From Halobacillus mangrovi (GTDB taxonomy: Bacteria; Bacillota; Bacilli; Bacillales; Halobacillaceae), in NCBI RefSeq assembly GCF_002097535.1, contig NZ_CP020772.1:1984001-2048000 (forward strand): a stretch of DNA of 64,000 bases, in the 5' to 3' direction. The notes beneath the pieces were generated by a model, which was not told where the DNA came from, did no database searches, and worked only from the letters and a program-made list of their open reading frames with translations. The position numbers and the translations under genes were made by a program. How positions within the stretch are numbered: the first letter of the stretch is position 1; every line of letters starts with the position of its first letter. This document shows, piece by piece, positions 27,261 to 37,864 of this stretch.

Positions 27261-28625
27261 ATGGGAAAAGTTCAACTCCCCATTTTATTTGCTGCAATTA
27301 TAGCCCTGATTTTCGTCTCCAATCAAATATTCCCAGTACAATCTCAGAAGCATGAAAAATCAAAGCAAATACATGGTCATAAAGAACTTCCAGAATACAC
27401 AGCAGTAGACAAGAACTATGGAATGGGTAGTCTTCCTGAAAGGTATGCAGAAATTGATCAGATCATTGATGACTATAAATTACCTGCTTCAGGGGAAGTG
27501 CCAATGAACGAGGAAAATATCGGAATGGACATGTTTCATTCGGAGCACGTGAGGTATGAAAATGGCTACATATTTACCAAGCATTCAAAAAGGCTGGTAA
27601 GTAAAGGGCCAGAGGCAAGCTATAAGAAAGCTGAAGCAGGTCAGTATTTAGGCGTCATACTTGGAATGGTTACTGATTTAGATGTCGTGCAGGGCCAAGT
27701 GCCTACATCTGAGTCGATGATGGATCAATCTGAACATCTAACAACCATTCTCCAAAGGATGAAAAAATTTGCAAAGAGAGACGAATATGCAGTGATTGAA
27801 GAATGGATTGGAGAAACTATTCAATACATAGAAGAAGCGAAAAATGTAAAAGACCAAAACCCTGAACTTGCTTATAAACACTTTTTAAAAGCAATCAGAA
27901 ATATAGAGAATTTTAATGCCTTATTTAAGATCAATCATCGCGAATATGTAAATAAAAACAACATTATCCAAAAACTATATGAGAGCGTCCCTGATAATTT
28001 AGCAGAATCAGCAGAATTATTATATTCTTTTGAGCTGCCTGAGAAGGGGAGGTTAGGAGGCAGATCCAAACAGGAAGCCCTAAAAGGTACAAAAAGTGAT
28101 GGTGCGATTGCTTATGATAATGGGCTTGTGGTTGATGCCTTATCAAAAACAGTTCTTTATCAGTACGAGCAGCCCATACTACCCTCACATATAAAAGGAA
28201 CACTTAATCTTAGTAAATTTATGACCTATGTCACGAGAAATGTGGGTGAATTTCAGACAATCAGAGGTAACCGTGTAGATGAAATAAAAGAAATTACTCC
28301 TCATGATCGTAGCTTTATGGAAGAATATGTTCAAAACTACAATTCGAGCGACAATACAGGCCGTGGATATGACTTATTGCAGCAAGAAGTTGAGAAAATT
28401 GCATCCCAATTGAATGAGATTAAACCCTATGTAAACGATTATGATAGCCTAATGCTTTGGATTCATGAAACAAAAGGTTATGTGAATAAAGCTTCAACTT
28501 ACTCATTGCGAGAGTGGGAAAAAGGATATGAGGCTTATATTCAGGCCACTAAAAATATAGTTGAAATGAATGACACGATTAGAATGGTACAAGAAAGAAA
28601 TAAACTGGAAGCTTTAATGAGATGA
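27261..28625 (+). CDS. Unrecognised exported or membrane-anchored protein
   Basis: I do not recognise this 454-aa protein. It starts with a short basic end and one hydrophobic segment (about residues 5-22), so it is a signal anchor or an uncleaved export signal. The rest is hydrophilic, charged and mostly helical, without cysteines, a lipobox or a known catalytic motif. A strong AAAGGAGG ribosome site precedes ATG. It stands alone between spo0A and a convergent small gene. Base composition and codon use look like its neighbours. A sporulation or envelope role is only suggested by position. Confidence 0.8.
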   Translation: MGKVQLPILFAAIIALIFVSNQIFPVQSQKHEKSKQIHGHKELPEYTAVDKNYGMGSLPERYAEIDQIIDDYKLPASGEVPMNEENIGMDMFHSEHVRYENGYIFTKHSKRLVSKGPEASYKKAEAGQYLGVILGMVTDLDVVQGQVPTSESMMDQSEHLTTILQRMKKFAKRDEYAVIEEWIGETIQYIEEAKNVKDQNPELAYKHFLKAIRNIENFNALFKINHREYVNKNNIIQKLYESVPDNLAESAELLYSFELPEKGRLGGRSKQEALKGTKSDGAIAYDNGLVVDALSKTVLYQYEQPILPSHIKGTLNLSKFMTYVTRNVGEFQTIRGNRVDEIKEITPHDRSFMEEYVQNYNSSDNTGRGYDLLQQEVEKIASQLNEIKPYVNDYDSLMLWIHETKGYVNKASTYSLREWEKGYEAYIQATKNIVEMNDTIRMVQERNKLEALMR

Positions 28626-28630
28626 ATTCC

Positions 28631-28897
28631 TTAAAAATCATAAATTAATTTTGCGGTTTCTTGATTATCAAACTGTCCTTGATCGATTAAATCGATAAAT
28701 GGTAGTAAGCAATGATGTGTTTGTTCATCCAATAATTCTATACCCTCTCTTTTTACTACTCGAAAACAAAAAGGGAGGTCTAGGTATTGAATGATAATGT
28801 AACGGTGTCCCATATCCACAAAAGTGCAATAAATCATAAGTTCACTTTGTTCTGGATAGTATCTATAACCGCCCATTCCGTCTCGTCTGTAAATCAT
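28631..28897 (-). CDS. Unrecognised 88-aa protein
   Basis: A small soluble-looking protein rich in Tyr and acidic residues. I cannot assign a family. The gene is credible because an ideal AAAGGAGGT site lies 8 nt before ATG and TATAAT is visible upstream on the same strand near 28950. It ends 5 bp from the stop of the convergent gene, with no clear terminator between them. Confidence 0.65.
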   Translation of the reverse strand: MIYRRDGMGGYRYYPEQSELMIYCTFVDMGHRYIIIQYLDLPFCFRVVKREGIELLDEQTHHCLLPFIDLIDQGQFDNQETAKLIYDF

Positions 28898-29016
28898 TAT
28901 GCGTAGACCTCCTTTTCCAATATGAATTTAAAGCTGTCATCATTATACATGAATTAGTGGTAAATTTATAAAAGAATGGTTTCATTTTTCCAAATTAAAC
29001 TTTTTTGACTTTTCGG

Positions 29017-29046
29017 TTCATTTACACGCACCATTTGTGATACAAT
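29017..29046 (+). promoter_or_regulatory. Candidate promoter of the aspartokinase gene
   Basis: TTCATT (29017-29022), 18 bp, then an extended -10 TGATACAAT (box 29041-29046), about 45 bp before the start codon. No lysine riboswitch or T-box is visible in the short leader. Confidence 0.4.
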
Positions 29047-29090
29047 TCTTAATTATTAATCTCTTTAGTCAATTGATGGGGTGTTTACAT

Positions 29091-30479
29091 ATGAAGGTAG
29101 TTAAATTTGGCGGCAGCTCTGTCGCAAATGCAGATCAAATCCACAAAATAACAAATATCATTGAATCTGATCCAAGCAGAAAAGTGATTGTGGTTTCAGC
29201 TCCAGGGAAGCGTTATAAAGAAGATACGAAGATAACCGATTTATTAATAAATCTTGGTGAATTAATTGAACAAAATCAATCAAGCGAAGACATATATGGG
29301 CAGATTTCTGACCGTTTTCAGTCAATGATTGCTGAATTGGGGCTTTCTGGCGATGTATGGAGCAAGATAAAAGATAAAATTGATGGTTCTATTGATTTGA
29401 TAAAGCAAGGAGATAAGCAAGGTATAGATGCTTTGAAATCTTGTGGTGAAGATGGATCTGCGCTATTAGTTAGTGCCTATTTGCAACATAAAGGTACACC
29501 AGCTTCCTATGTTAATCCGAAGGAAGCAGGAATTGTTGTAAGGGACCAACCAGGTGGTGCCATTGTATTAGAAGAGAGTTTTGAAAAGCTATTCGAATTA
29601 AGAAGCCGCGAAGAAACTTTGGTCATCCCTGGCTTTTTCGGATTTACACCAGAGGGTAAGCTAGTTACTTTTTCTAGAGGTGGCTCTGACATTACGGGAT
29701 CTATAGTGGCAGCAGGATTAAAGGCCGAGTTGTATGAAAACTTTACGGACGTAGATTCGGTATATTGCGTTAACCCGATGATTGTTGAAAATCCGAAGCA
29801 GCTTACTTCCCTAACTTATCGAGAAATGCGGGAACTTTCCTATGCAGGGTTTTCTGTGTTTCATGACGAAGCTTTAATCCCTGCGTTTAAAGAAAAAATT
29901 CCTGTGTGCATCAAAAATACAAATAATCCATCTGCTCCTGGGACTATGATAGTTGCTGAACTTCCGGAAAGAGAAGGGCATGTCGTAGGTATCGCAAGTG
30001 ATACAGGATTTTTGAACTTATATGTAAGTAAGTATTTAATGAACAGAGAGATTGGCTTTGGGAGACGCTTGTTACAAATTCTAGAAGACGAAGGAGTGTC
30101 ATTCGAACATGCTCCTTCTGGAATTGATGATATGTCAGTTGTCTTAAGAGAAAACCAACTTCCGAAAAAGAAGGAAGAAGTGGTTGTCCAACGAATTAAA
30201 GATGAGCTTAAAGTAGATATGGTTATGATTGAAAGAGAAATGGCAATGATCATGATTGTCGGAGAAGGAATGAACCAAACGGTTGGTATTGCTAGTAATG
30301 CAGCCAGGGCATTTCGAGAAGCAGGTGTGAATATAGAAATGATCAACCAGGGTTCGTCTGAAGTTTCTATGATGTTCGGTGTGAAGTCCCACAACCTATC
30401 CACAGCAGTCCAGTCATTGTATAAGACATTTTTTGAGAGTGCATCTATAACTAAAGATCCAGTCCATCGCGACTTTTGA
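29091..30479 (+). CDS. yclM: Aspartokinase III (YclM type)
   Basis: Phosphorylates aspartate, the first step to lysine, threonine and methionine. The 462-aa protein starts MKVVKFGGSSVANADQ, contains the kinase segment VVSAPGKRYKEDTKITDLL and FSRGGSDITGS, and ends in two ACT domains (about residues 315-455; last motif QGSSEVSMMFGV). The sequence resembles B. subtilis YclM, which is inhibited by lysine plus threonine. ATG 29091 follows GGGGTG; the longer frame from 29037 lies in the promoter region. Confidence 0.92.
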   Translation: MKVVKFGGSSVANADQIHKITNIIESDPSRKVIVVSAPGKRYKEDTKITDLLINLGELIEQNQSSEDIYGQISDRFQSMIAELGLSGDVWSKIKDKIDGSIDLIKQGDKQGIDALKSCGEDGSALLVSAYLQHKGTPASYVNPKEAGIVVRDQPGGAIVLEESFEKLFELRSREETLVIPGFFGFTPEGKLVTFSRGGSDITGSIVAAGLKAELYENFTDVDSVYCVNPMIVENPKQLTSLTYREMRELSYAGFSVFHDEALIPAFKEKIPVCIKNTNNPSAPGTMIVAELPEREGHVVGIASDTGFLNLYVSKYLMNREIGFGRRLLQILEDEGVSFEHAPSGIDDMSVVLRENQLPKKKEEVVVQRIKDELKVDMVMIEREMAMIMIVGEGMNQTVGIASNAARAFREAGVNIEMINQGSSEVSMMFGVKSHNLSTAVQSLYKTFFESASITKDPVHRDF

Positions 30480-30580
30480 TTTGTTTCTAAGGTCTTTCGT
30501 TTAACACTAAGAAAAGTGAGGAAAAAACAAGCTTTTTTTTGCACTTGTAATGGGGTCCTTCTTTTTCGATACTTCTGTTA

Positions 30581-30627
30581 AAAAAAGAGCGAAGACAGCA
30601 TTTACTTTCGCTGCTTCGCTCTTTTTT
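30581..30627. terminator. Bidirectional terminator between yclM and the exonuclease gene
   Basis: A long stem (30581-30599 with 30610-30627, one bulged A) has A and T runs on both sides and overlaps the 3' end of the minus-strand gene. Confidence 0.88.
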
Positions 30628-31342
30628 GTTTCTCAAGGACATGGGTCAGTTCTTCCAGAGTTGAAATTTCTTTTTCAAGTGTTATGGAAAGAAGTTCACT
30701 GAACAATTCCGCTGTCATAATGGCATCATTCAGGGCGTGGTGACGCGCCCTTTTTTCAATGCCAAAATGTTTTAATAAAGGATCGAGTTGATGTTTAACC
30801 GAGGGAAGCAGCCACTGAGCCATAAGCTGGGAATCAATCACGGGCGGATGATAAGAAGGAAGCTTCCATCTTTTTAACATCGTTTGAAGAAAACGCATAT
30901 CAAATTTTGCTGGATGAGCAACTAGGACGGAACCTTCGCTAAACTCCATAAAGTTTTGGAACCCTTCTATAAAAGGGCTGGCATTTCTTAAGCGATCCCT
31001 GCTTAATCCTGTTAGTCTCAATGTTTGGTTATTGACAGGGCGAATCGGTCGTATAACCTGGTGAAAGGTTTTACGGTGACAAGCATCTAGGCCTTGAAGC
31101 CTTATAGCACCAATAGAGATGATTTCATGCCCGATCTCTGGAAGAAACCCGGTTGTTTCTAAGTCGAAGATGGTGTAATCGAGATCTCTTAGGGAGTTAC
31201 TTCCAAAGTCCTTATTGAAGGTTTCTAGTTTTTCTTCGAGCTGACGGTACGTATTCCATTTTAAATATGGTTTTATTTTAAAATAATAAATGGGCTTCTC
31301 AAAGAAGATATATTTTAATATTTGTAAGTCAATTGGTAACAT
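30602..31342 (-). CDS. DnaQ-type 3'-5' exonuclease
   Basis: Predicted DEDDh exonuclease, related to the proofreading module of DNA polymerase III. The 246-aa protein has a 50-residue N-terminal extension, then FDLETTG with Asp60 and Glu62, VAHPAKFDMRFL, and the HALNDA His-Asp motif. Its ATG overlaps the stop of the upstream DUF294 gene as TAATG, so the two proteins are made together. The substrate (DNA, RNA or a nucleotide) is not shown. Confidence 0.88.
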   Translation of the reverse strand: MLPIDLQILKYIFFEKPIYYFKIKPYLKWNTYRQLEEKLETFNKDFGSNSLRDLDYTIFDLETTGFLPEIGHEIISIGAIRLQGLDACHRKTFHQVIRPIRPVNNQTLRLTGLSRDRLRNASPFIEGFQNFMEFSEGSVLVAHPAKFDMRFLQTMLKRWKLPSYHPPVIDSQLMAQWLLPSVKHQLDPLLKHFGIEKRARHHALNDAIMTAELFSELLSITLEKEISTLEELTHVLEKQKRAKQRK

Positions 31343-33249
31343 TAAACCACCCGATTTCGGTTGTAACTTAACTCAAGAACTTGTTGCAGGCGCTTAGCGA
31401 TGATCAGAGCTTCTCTAAGTGAACGCCGTTCGTCCTTTTTCATTTGAGTAAGTTTGAGATCGTTGGACAGTGTTTCATTATCTTTCAATTGTCTCAGGTT
31501 CTCTTTTAACCTAAATAACATTAATCGATGTAAGGCTGTCTTTGCATTCTCCACATCTCTTGGGTGGAACCGTTCCTGTTCTGCAAGTGCTTCCAGCCTG
31601 TTCACAGTATTGATGTCTTCAATTCCGTATTTCATGCTGTATATTCTGATGGCATTGACAATTTGCATGATCGCTGATTTTTTTAAATTCAACGTCCTTT
31701 TTTTACCCACTCCGGAAATCCGTCCGAATGGTTGCACAGGTACTCTGAAGCGAAGCGTATCCTTCATGAGCAATTGATGGAGGTTCAATGATTTTTGAAC
31801 TCTTTTTGTCACGTACTTTTTAAGGTCATAAGCAAGGGAGTAATCTCCGAAAATTGGGCGAAAGTCCATGAAAATAGTGAAATCCCTTATTTCTTCCGCA
31901 TCCATTTTTTCAATCCATGAATCAACAATTCCATGCCATTCGCTTTTTTGTTTTCTCCATTTTTCTTCTTTAGCCATTATTCCGCCATTACAGTAAGGAA
32001 AGCCGCACTCATCAAGCATGCGATTTATCTTTTTGGCAAAGATTAAAAAGTACTCGTCAATACGTGTCTTGTGCTTCGAGTGACTGTAATCAGATAGGAT
32101 CATACCATTGTCTTGGTCGGTGGAGAATGCCTGTTCTTTCCTTCCTTCACTGCCCATAACTAAAAAGCAATAATTGATAGGAGGTGGTCCGAAGCCTTCA
32201 TCAATCATCTGATCCTCAGCAATCTGTACAATTTGTTTATGAATCCGGTCATTATAATTCGTAATTAATTCAGCAATATCATAGGCAAACATATTTTCCC
32301 TAATTAGGCTTGTGACGAATTGCTGAAAACGTTCGTTGTAGACGGGAGAAAGCTTTTTTATCTCCTCAGGATTTGTTGCATTGGAAATCCGGTAAGTCAA
32401 ATCAAAGTATACGGAGTTCTTTATTGTAAAAAAGGAAGACTGCCTCAGAATACCCACAACAAACCCTTTATGGAGTACAGGAATGATCTCCGTAGGGTGA
32501 TGTTTTAAGTAGCTCAGTGCATCATATATGAATTCCTGCTGGTTGATTTCATAAGCTTCTTCTCCCATGTAAGCTTTGACAGGATTTCGATGGTCATTTT
32601 CAAAGTAGGCTCTTAGAATCTCTGCATATCCAATCATTCCAAGCATCGTTTTTTGATCTTCACTCACTATTAATGCTTCGATTTTTTGCTGCTGCAGCAT
32701 CCGTGCTGCTTTCTCTATTGAAGCTTCAGGGTGAATGAAGGTAGGCGGTTCCATAAAAGCATCGGCACGCTTTTTATAAAGTTCACGATCATCCTGTTCA
32801 TCTGTCGTCGAGCTCTTATACTTAATTTCATCATAAAGACTTTTCATCAAGTGACTGATTCCGTCCATAACAACCTTGGAGAACTGTGTATTATTGGACA
32901 TAACCTTTAAAAACGCTTCACGTTCAAAGCATAATGTTTTAACTGGTTCCAGGGCTTGCACAGAAAATCTCATCTCACCACTAGTCAGAAGTATCATGAC
33001 TCCAACGAGGTCACCTGGATAATAATAACGGACGGAAAGCTGGCGTCCGTTAGAACGGTGCATGATATTATTGGCTAAGCCAGATACTAAAAAGTGAATA
33101 TCGATCGTGTCATCTGACTGATCTTCATGGATAATAAACTCATTTGTACTATATTCCTTTACAACTGCTTTTCCGAACACCTCTTGAAATTCTTCTTCAG
33201 TAAGTAAATCAAAAGGGTATTGCTTTTTGAATAACTCGAACTCTGTCAC
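31342..33249 (-). CDS. cNMP-binding/CBS/DUF294 nucleotidyltransferase-like protein
   Basis: A 635-aa multidomain regulator. In order: a cyclic-nucleotide-binding-like domain (about 20-130), a pair of CBS domains (about 165-285), a DUF294 nucleotidyltransferase-like domain with GSEGRKEQAFSTDQD (about 360-380, the GS...DxD pattern), and a DUF294 C-terminal helical domain. It starts GTG after AAGGAG and is coupled to the exonuclease gene. The family is known by domain content, resembling GlnD-like transferases; the substrate is unknown. Confidence 0.88.
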   Translation of the reverse strand: MTEFELFKKQYPFDLLTEEEFQEVFGKAVVKEYSTNEFIIHEDQSDDTIDIHFLVSGLANNIMHRSNGRQLSVRYYYPGDLVGVMILLTSGEMRFSVQALEPVKTLCFEREAFLKVMSNNTQFSKVVMDGISHLMKSLYDEIKYKSSTTDEQDDRELYKKRADAFMEPPTFIHPEASIEKAARMLQQQKIEALIVSEDQKTMLGMIGYAEILRAYFENDHRNPVKAYMGEEAYEINQQEFIYDALSYLKHHPTEIIPVLHKGFVVGILRQSSFFTIKNSVYFDLTYRISNATNPEEIKKLSPVYNERFQQFVTSLIRENMFAYDIAELITNYNDRIHKQIVQIAEDQMIDEGFGPPPINYCFLVMGSEGRKEQAFSTDQDNGMILSDYSHSKHKTRIDEYFLIFAKKINRMLDECGFPYCNGGIMAKEEKWRKQKSEWHGIVDSWIEKMDAEEIRDFTIFMDFRPIFGDYSLAYDLKKYVTKRVQKSLNLHQLLMKDTLRFRVPVQPFGRISGVGKKRTLNLKKSAIMQIVNAIRIYSMKYGIEDINTVNRLEALAEQERFHPRDVENAKTALHRLMLFRLKENLRQLKDNETLSNDLKLTQMKKDERRSLREALIIAKRLQQVLELSYNRNRVV

Positions 33250-33284
33250 AGAGCAAAACTCCTTCTTTATTTTGTTCAGATCTA

Positions 33285-33518
33285 TTAGTTGTTTTTAAAA
33301 CGTCCCTTAGTAAGGTTTCTTTTTCGATCTCTGTGTAGTATAAACCCACCAATAAAGGCTATCCCGCCAACGACAAAAATGACTCCGAGCAAGCCTTGGA
33401 CAGCGATGTGCATAAAGATCGGATGAAACTCACCAAATAGTGCATCTCTTATAAGTTTAATGCCATACATGGCAATAAGTCCTGGGGTTACTAAAAGCAA
33501 TAATGCAATTAAACGCAT
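33285..33518 (-). CDS. yqzF: DUF2627 membrane protein YqzF
   Basis: A 77-aa protein with two transmembrane helices (about residues 3-22 and 38-62) and a basic tail. It matches the small protein next to bkdR in Bacillus. Function unknown. It lies divergently from bkdR and upstream of the DUF294-exonuclease pair, 35 bp apart, possibly the same transcript. Confidence 0.85.
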   Translation of the reverse strand: MRLIALLLLVTPGLIAMYGIKLIRDALFGEFHPIFMHIAVQGLLGVIFVVGGIAFIGGFILHRDRKRNLTKGRFKNN

Positions 33519-33652
33519 GGTTAAAAACTCCTTTTATTCAGTCCTCGTCTAGTATATCAAAAGCTGTAAGTTGTGGGAATACAATCGCACTTGCTAAAAC
33601 GTGCAGATTAATGTAGGATGAAGATGCGCAAATTATTGCAGGGTGTGATGAA

Positions 33653-35731
33653 ATGAAAAGAGTGTTAATTGTCGGAGCAGGCAAAGGTGGTACAGCCCTG
33701 TTGAAGTTACTGAACGAAACTGACCGAATGAAAATTGTTGCTGTGACTGATACCAACTCTGAAGCCCAAGGGTTGAAACTGGCAAAATCCTATCATATTC
33801 CTACAGGAAGGTCCTGGGAAGATTGGATACATAAAGAAATCGATATTGTTATCGAAGCGACAGGGGACGAAAGTGTTTTTGACGCGATTAGAACCAAGCG
33901 CCAGCGATCAACAGTTGTCATTCCTGGGTCCGTTGCCTATATAACCTCAGAACTTTTAGAAGAAAAGGAAGCACTCGTTAATGAATTGAAACAGCAGACT
34001 GAGAACCAACACCTTATTCTAAACAGCATTCATGATGGAATGATTGTTATCAATGTGGATGGGGATGTTTCCTTTATCAATCGAAGTGCTGAACGAATTG
34101 TGGATGTAAATCGAAATGACGTTGTAGGAAAACCCGTAAAGACCATTATCCCTGACTCAAGGCTCCCGAAAGTGTTGAGCTCAAAAAAGAAAGAAGTTAA
34201 TCAAAAGCTCGAACTAGATAATGGGAAAAAAGTAATAACTACACGAATTCCGATGATCGGGCCTGATGGTAAAGCTATAGGTGCCTACGCTGTGTTTCAA
34301 GATATAACAGAGGTTGTCCATTTAGCTGAAGAGGTCACCGACCTGAAGGAAGTAAAAACGATGTTAGAGGCAATCATTCATTCTTCAGATGAAGCGATTT
34401 CTGTCGTAGACGAAAATGGAAACGGTTTAATGATTAACCCAGCCTATACAAGAATTACAGGACTAACAGAGAATGACATCGTAGGGAAACCTGCTACTGT
34501 AGACATTTCTGAAGGGGAAAGCATGCATATGAAAGTGCTGAGAACGAGGAGGCCAGTCAGAAGTGTTCGCATGAAAGTCGGCCCTAGTGACAAAGACGTA
34601 CTTGTCAATGTTGCCCCTGTTATCGTAGACGGTAAGTTGAAAGGGAGTGTTGGAGTACTACATGATGTTTCTGAGATCCAATCTTTGACAAGCGAGTTGA
34701 AAAGGGCAAGACAAATCATCCGTAGCTTGGAAGCTAAATATACATTTGACGACATCATTGGTGAATCTCCAGAAATGACCCTTGCTCTTGAGCAAGCAAA
34801 GGTTGGTGCGAGGACGCCTGCGACTGTATTACTGCGGGGGGAATCTGGGACTGGTAAAGAACTTTTTGCTCACGCCATTCATAATGAGAGTAAGCGGCGC
34901 CATAATAAGTTTATCCGTGTGAATTGTGCGGCTATTGCAGAATCTCTGTTGGAGAGCGAGCTATTTGGATATGAAGACGGAGCTTTCTCAGGAGCCAAAA
35001 GAGGCGGAAAAAAAGGACTATTCGAAGAGGCGAACTATGGAAGTATCTTTTTGGATGAAATCGGAGAATTGACTTTACCTATGCAAGCGAAACTTCTGAG
35101 GGTACTCCAAGAGAATGAAATCATGAGAGTTGGAGGAACGAAGCCCGTTCATGTCGATGTCCGTGTTATTGCAGCCACTAATGTCAATCTTGAAAAAGCA
35201 ATCATGAACAAAACGTTTAGGGAAGACCTCTATTACAGATTAAATCGATTGCCTATATATATTCCTCCATTAAGAGAACGAAAAAAAGATTTGCCTCAAT
35301 TGACGGACCATCTGATACAGAAATTAAACGAGGATTATGGCAGGCATGTGATCTCAATAGAAGAGAAAGCCTTTAAAAGGTTAGAAGAATACGATTGGCC
35401 AGGGAATGTCCGTGAATTAGAGAATATTATTGGTAGAGCTATGATTTATATGGAAAATCTTGAAGATAAGATACGTCCCGAACATATTCCTAACCTGACA
35501 AAGCCGTCTCCAAGTTCAACACGAGATATGGAAAGCGAAAATGCCTGGCTTGGAGAGACACTGCAACAAGCTGTTGATGAATATGAAAAAAAACTTCTAG
35601 CGGATGCTTTCCGCGCCCACGATTTTAACAAAACTCAAACGGCAAAGTCGTTAGGAATATCTATCCGAAATTTATACTATAAACTTGATAAATACAATTT
35701 AGATAAAGATAGCATGCAAAGGTTTTCATAA
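33653..35731 (+). CDS. bkdR: Sigma-54-dependent activator BkdR
   Basis: Enhancer-binding activator of the branched-chain keto acid operon. The 692-aa protein has an N-terminal Rossmann-like segment ([17 protein letters not shown]), two PAS domains (about 130-240 and 250-355), an AAA+ domain with [14 protein letters not shown] (the sigma-54 contact loop, with Ser in place of the common Thr) and FLDEIGE, and a Fis-type HTH ([20 protein letters not shown]). It lies 101 bp before ptb, whose promoter is of the sigma-54 type. Confidence 0.95.
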   Translation: MKRVLIVGAGKGGTALLKLLNETDRMKIVAVTDTNSEAQGLKLAKSYHIPTGRSWEDWIHKEIDIVIEATGDESVFDAIRTKRQRSTVVIPGSVAYITSELLEEKEALVNELKQQTENQHLILNSIHDGMIVINVDGDVSFINRSAERIVDVNRNDVVGKPVKTIIPDSRLPKVLSSKKKEVNQKLELDNGKKVITTRIPMIGPDGKAIGAYAVFQDITEVVHLAEEVTDLKEVKTMLEAIIHSSDEAISVVDENGNGLMINPAYTRITGLTENDIVGKPATVDISEGESMHMKVLRTRRPVRSVRMKVGPSDKDVLVNVAPVIVDGKLKGSVGVLHDVSEIQSLTSELKRARQIIRSLEAKYTFDDIIGESPEMTLALEQAKVGARTPATVLLRGESGTGKELFAHAIHNESKRRHNKFIRVNCAAIAESLLESELFGYEDGAFSGAKRGGKKGLFEEANYGSIFLDEIGELTLPMQAKLLRVLQENEIMRVGGTKPVHVDVRVIAATNVNLEKAIMNKTFREDLYYRLNRLPIYIPPLRERKKDLPQLTDHLIQKLNEDYGRHVISIEEKAFKRLEEYDWPGNVRELENIIGRAMIYMENLEDKIRPEHIPNLTKPSPSSTRDMESENAWLGETLQQAVDEYEKKLLADAFRAHDFNKTQTAKSLGISIRNLYYKLDKYNLDKDSMQRFS

Positions 35732-35790
35732 TGAAAGATATTGCAGGTGATAAGAATGCTCCCTAAACGATTGTATAGGGGTTTGGAAGT

Positions 35791-35807
35791 TGGCATGATT
35801 TTTGCAT
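35791..35807 (+). promoter_or_regulatory. Sigma-54 promoter of the bkd operon
   Basis: TGGCAT (35791-35796), 5 bp, TTGCAT (35802-35807): the -24/-12 elements with correct spacing, 26 bp before ptb. Confidence 0.92.
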
Positions 35808-35832
35808 GGTATAGAGTGGAAGAGGTGACATC

Positions 35833-36732
35833 ATGAAATCATTAGACGAAATGCTGGAACAGGTGAATAGAGATCAGCCCAAAACGGTTGCAGTAGCCCA
35901 GGCCGCTGATGCAGAAGTACTTAGGGCGGTGAAGAAAGCTTATGAACTTGGAATTGCTCACTTTATATTAGTGGGTGAGGAAGGATCGTTATCCATTTTA
36001 GCCAAGGAGGCAAAGCTGGACCTTGACCAAGATGGAATAAATATAAAGAATTGTCCTCTCAAAGATGCCGCTCAAATGGCAGTCAAGGCTGTTCATGAAG
36101 GGGAAGCTCATGTGGTCATGAAAGGGCATATCGATACAAAATCCCTTTTGAAAGCCGTTTTAGATAAACAATTTGGGCTTAGATCTAAGGGTGTATTATC
36201 GCATGTGGCCCTATTTGAGGTACCAGGAAGAGATAAACTCATTTTCTTGACCGATGCCGCTATGAATATTGCCCCTACTCTTGAAGAAAAAATTTCAATC
36301 ATCAATAACGCTGTAGAAGTAGCAAAGAAAGCCGGTTTAAAACAACCTAAAGTCGCTCCGCTGGCAGCTGTAGAGGTTGTAAATCCTGCGATGGAAGCAA
36401 CGAAGGATGCAGCCACTTTAAGCCAGATGAATCGGCGAGGTCAAATTAAAGACTGCCTCGTAGATGGACCGCTTGCTTTTGATAATGCAGTCGATTTAAA
36501 TGCTGCTAGACAGAAAGGGATCAATTCAGAAGTTGCCGGACAAGCTGATATTCTCGTAGCTCCTACGATTGAAGTAGCTAATGCCTTATACAAATCTTTT
36601 ATGTATTTTGCTAACGCTAAAGTAGCTGCTGTCATTAGTGGAGCGAAAGCACCGATCGTGTTGACCTCACGTGCAGATACGGCTGAAAGTAAAGTTTATT
36701 CACTGGCCCTTGCCCTACAATCCAGCAAATAA
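35833..36732 (+). CDS. ptb: Phosphate butyryltransferase
   Basis: Exchanges CoA for phosphate on branched or straight short acyl-CoA. With Buk it yields ATP and free acids. The 299-aa protein has the phosphotransacylase fold with [17 protein letters not shown] and [11 protein letters not shown]. It is the first gene of the sigma-54-driven operon, with GAGGTGA before ATG. Confidence 0.93.
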   Translation: MKSLDEMLEQVNRDQPKTVAVAQAADAEVLRAVKKAYELGIAHFILVGEEGSLSILAKEAKLDLDQDGINIKNCPLKDAAQMAVKAVHEGEAHVVMKGHIDTKSLLKAVLDKQFGLRSKGVLSHVALFEVPGRDKLIFLTDAAMNIAPTLEEKISIINNAVEVAKKAGLKQPKVAPLAAVEVVNPAMEATKDAATLSQMNRRGQIKDCLVDGPLAFDNAVDLNAARQKGINSEVAGQADILVAPTIEVANALYKSFMYFANAKVAAVISGAKAPIVLTSRADTAESKVYSLALALQSSK

Positions 36733-36746
36733 TAGGAGGAATTACA

Positions 36747-37841
36747 ATGGAAATTTTCAACTATATGAAAGAATATGACTACGAGCAATTAGTGTTTTGC
36801 CAAGATGAGCAGTCTGGTTTAAAAGCAATTATCGCTATCCATGACACGACATTAGGACCAGCTTTAGGCGGGACTCGTATGTGGACTTACGCTTCCGAAG
36901 AGGACGCAATCGAAGATGCTCTTCGACTTGCCAAAGGAATGACCTATAAAAATGCAGCCGCTGGCCTTAACCTTGGTGGAGGTAAGACAGTTATCATCGG
37001 AGATCCTAAGCAGGATAAAAATGAGGAAATGTTCCGTGCTTTCGGCCGTTTCATCCAAGGATTGAATGGCCGTTATATCACTGCTGAAGACGTTGGTACT
37101 ACTGTACAGGACATGGATCTTATTCATGAAGAAACAGATTATGTAACAGGAATTTCCCCCGCTTTCGGATCTTCAGGAAACCCTTCTCCAGTAACGGCTT
37201 ATGGTGTTTATCGAGGAATGAAAGCAGCAGCAAAAGAAGGATTTGGTTCGGATTCTCTTGAAGGAAAAACCGTAGCGGTTCAAGGTGTAGGGAATGTTGC
37301 CTTCAACTTATGTCGCCACCTTCATGAAGAAGGAGCTCATTTAATCGTAACGGATATCAATAAGGAAGCTGTTCAGCGTGCAGTAGACGAGTTCGGTGCG
37401 AAAGCTGTTGACCCTGACGACATCTACAGTGTTGACTGTGACATCTACGCTCCGTGTGCGCTTGGTGCCACTATAAATGACGAAACTATTCCTCAGTTAA
37501 AAGCAAAAGTCATTGCCGGTGCAGCGAACAATCAGCTGAAGGATACTAGTCACGGTGACATTTTGCATGAAAAAGGCATTGTTTACACTCCGGATTACGT
37601 CATTAATGCGGGTGGTGTTATAAACGTTGCCGATGAACTCCATGGATACAACAAAGATCGTGCGATGAAACGAGTGGAAACGATCTATGATAATGTTTCC
37701 CGCGTTTTTGATATCTCACGCCGTGATGACATTCCGACTTATGCAGCAGCAGACCGAATGGCAGAAGAAAGGATTGAACGCCTACGCCGCTCTCGTAGTC
37801 AATTCCTACAAAATGGTCACCACATATTAAGTAGAAAATAA
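36747..37841 (+). CDS. bcd: Leucine dehydrogenase
   Basis: NAD-dependent oxidative deamination of leucine, valine and isoleucine to branched keto acids. The 364-aa protein shows GGTRMW, the catalytic-lysine region [20 protein letters not shown], and the Rossmann motif [13 protein letters not shown]. It is the second gene of the bkd operon, 14 bp after ptb. Confidence 0.95.
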   Translation: MEIFNYMKEYDYEQLVFCQDEQSGLKAIIAIHDTTLGPALGGTRMWTYASEEDAIEDALRLAKGMTYKNAAAGLNLGGGKTVIIGDPKQDKNEEMFRAFGRFIQGLNGRYITAEDVGTTVQDMDLIHEETDYVTGISPAFGSSGNPSPVTAYGVYRGMKAAAKEGFGSDSLEGKTVAVQGVGNVAFNLCRHLHEEGAHLIVTDINKEAVQRAVDEFGAKAVDPDDIYSVDCDIYAPCALGATINDETIPQLKAKVIAGAANNQLKDTSHGDILHEKGIVYTPDYVINAGGVINVADELHGYNKDRAMKRVETIYDNVSRVFDISRRDDIPTYAAADRMAEERIERLRRSRSQFLQNGHHILSRK

Positions 37842-37864
37842 ACAAGTATCGGAGGTCAAAGGCT

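Noticed and set aside
29037..29090. 18-residue N-terminal extension of aspartokinase
   Set aside because: It overlaps the likely promoter; the family starts at MKVVKFGGSS with a good ribosome site.
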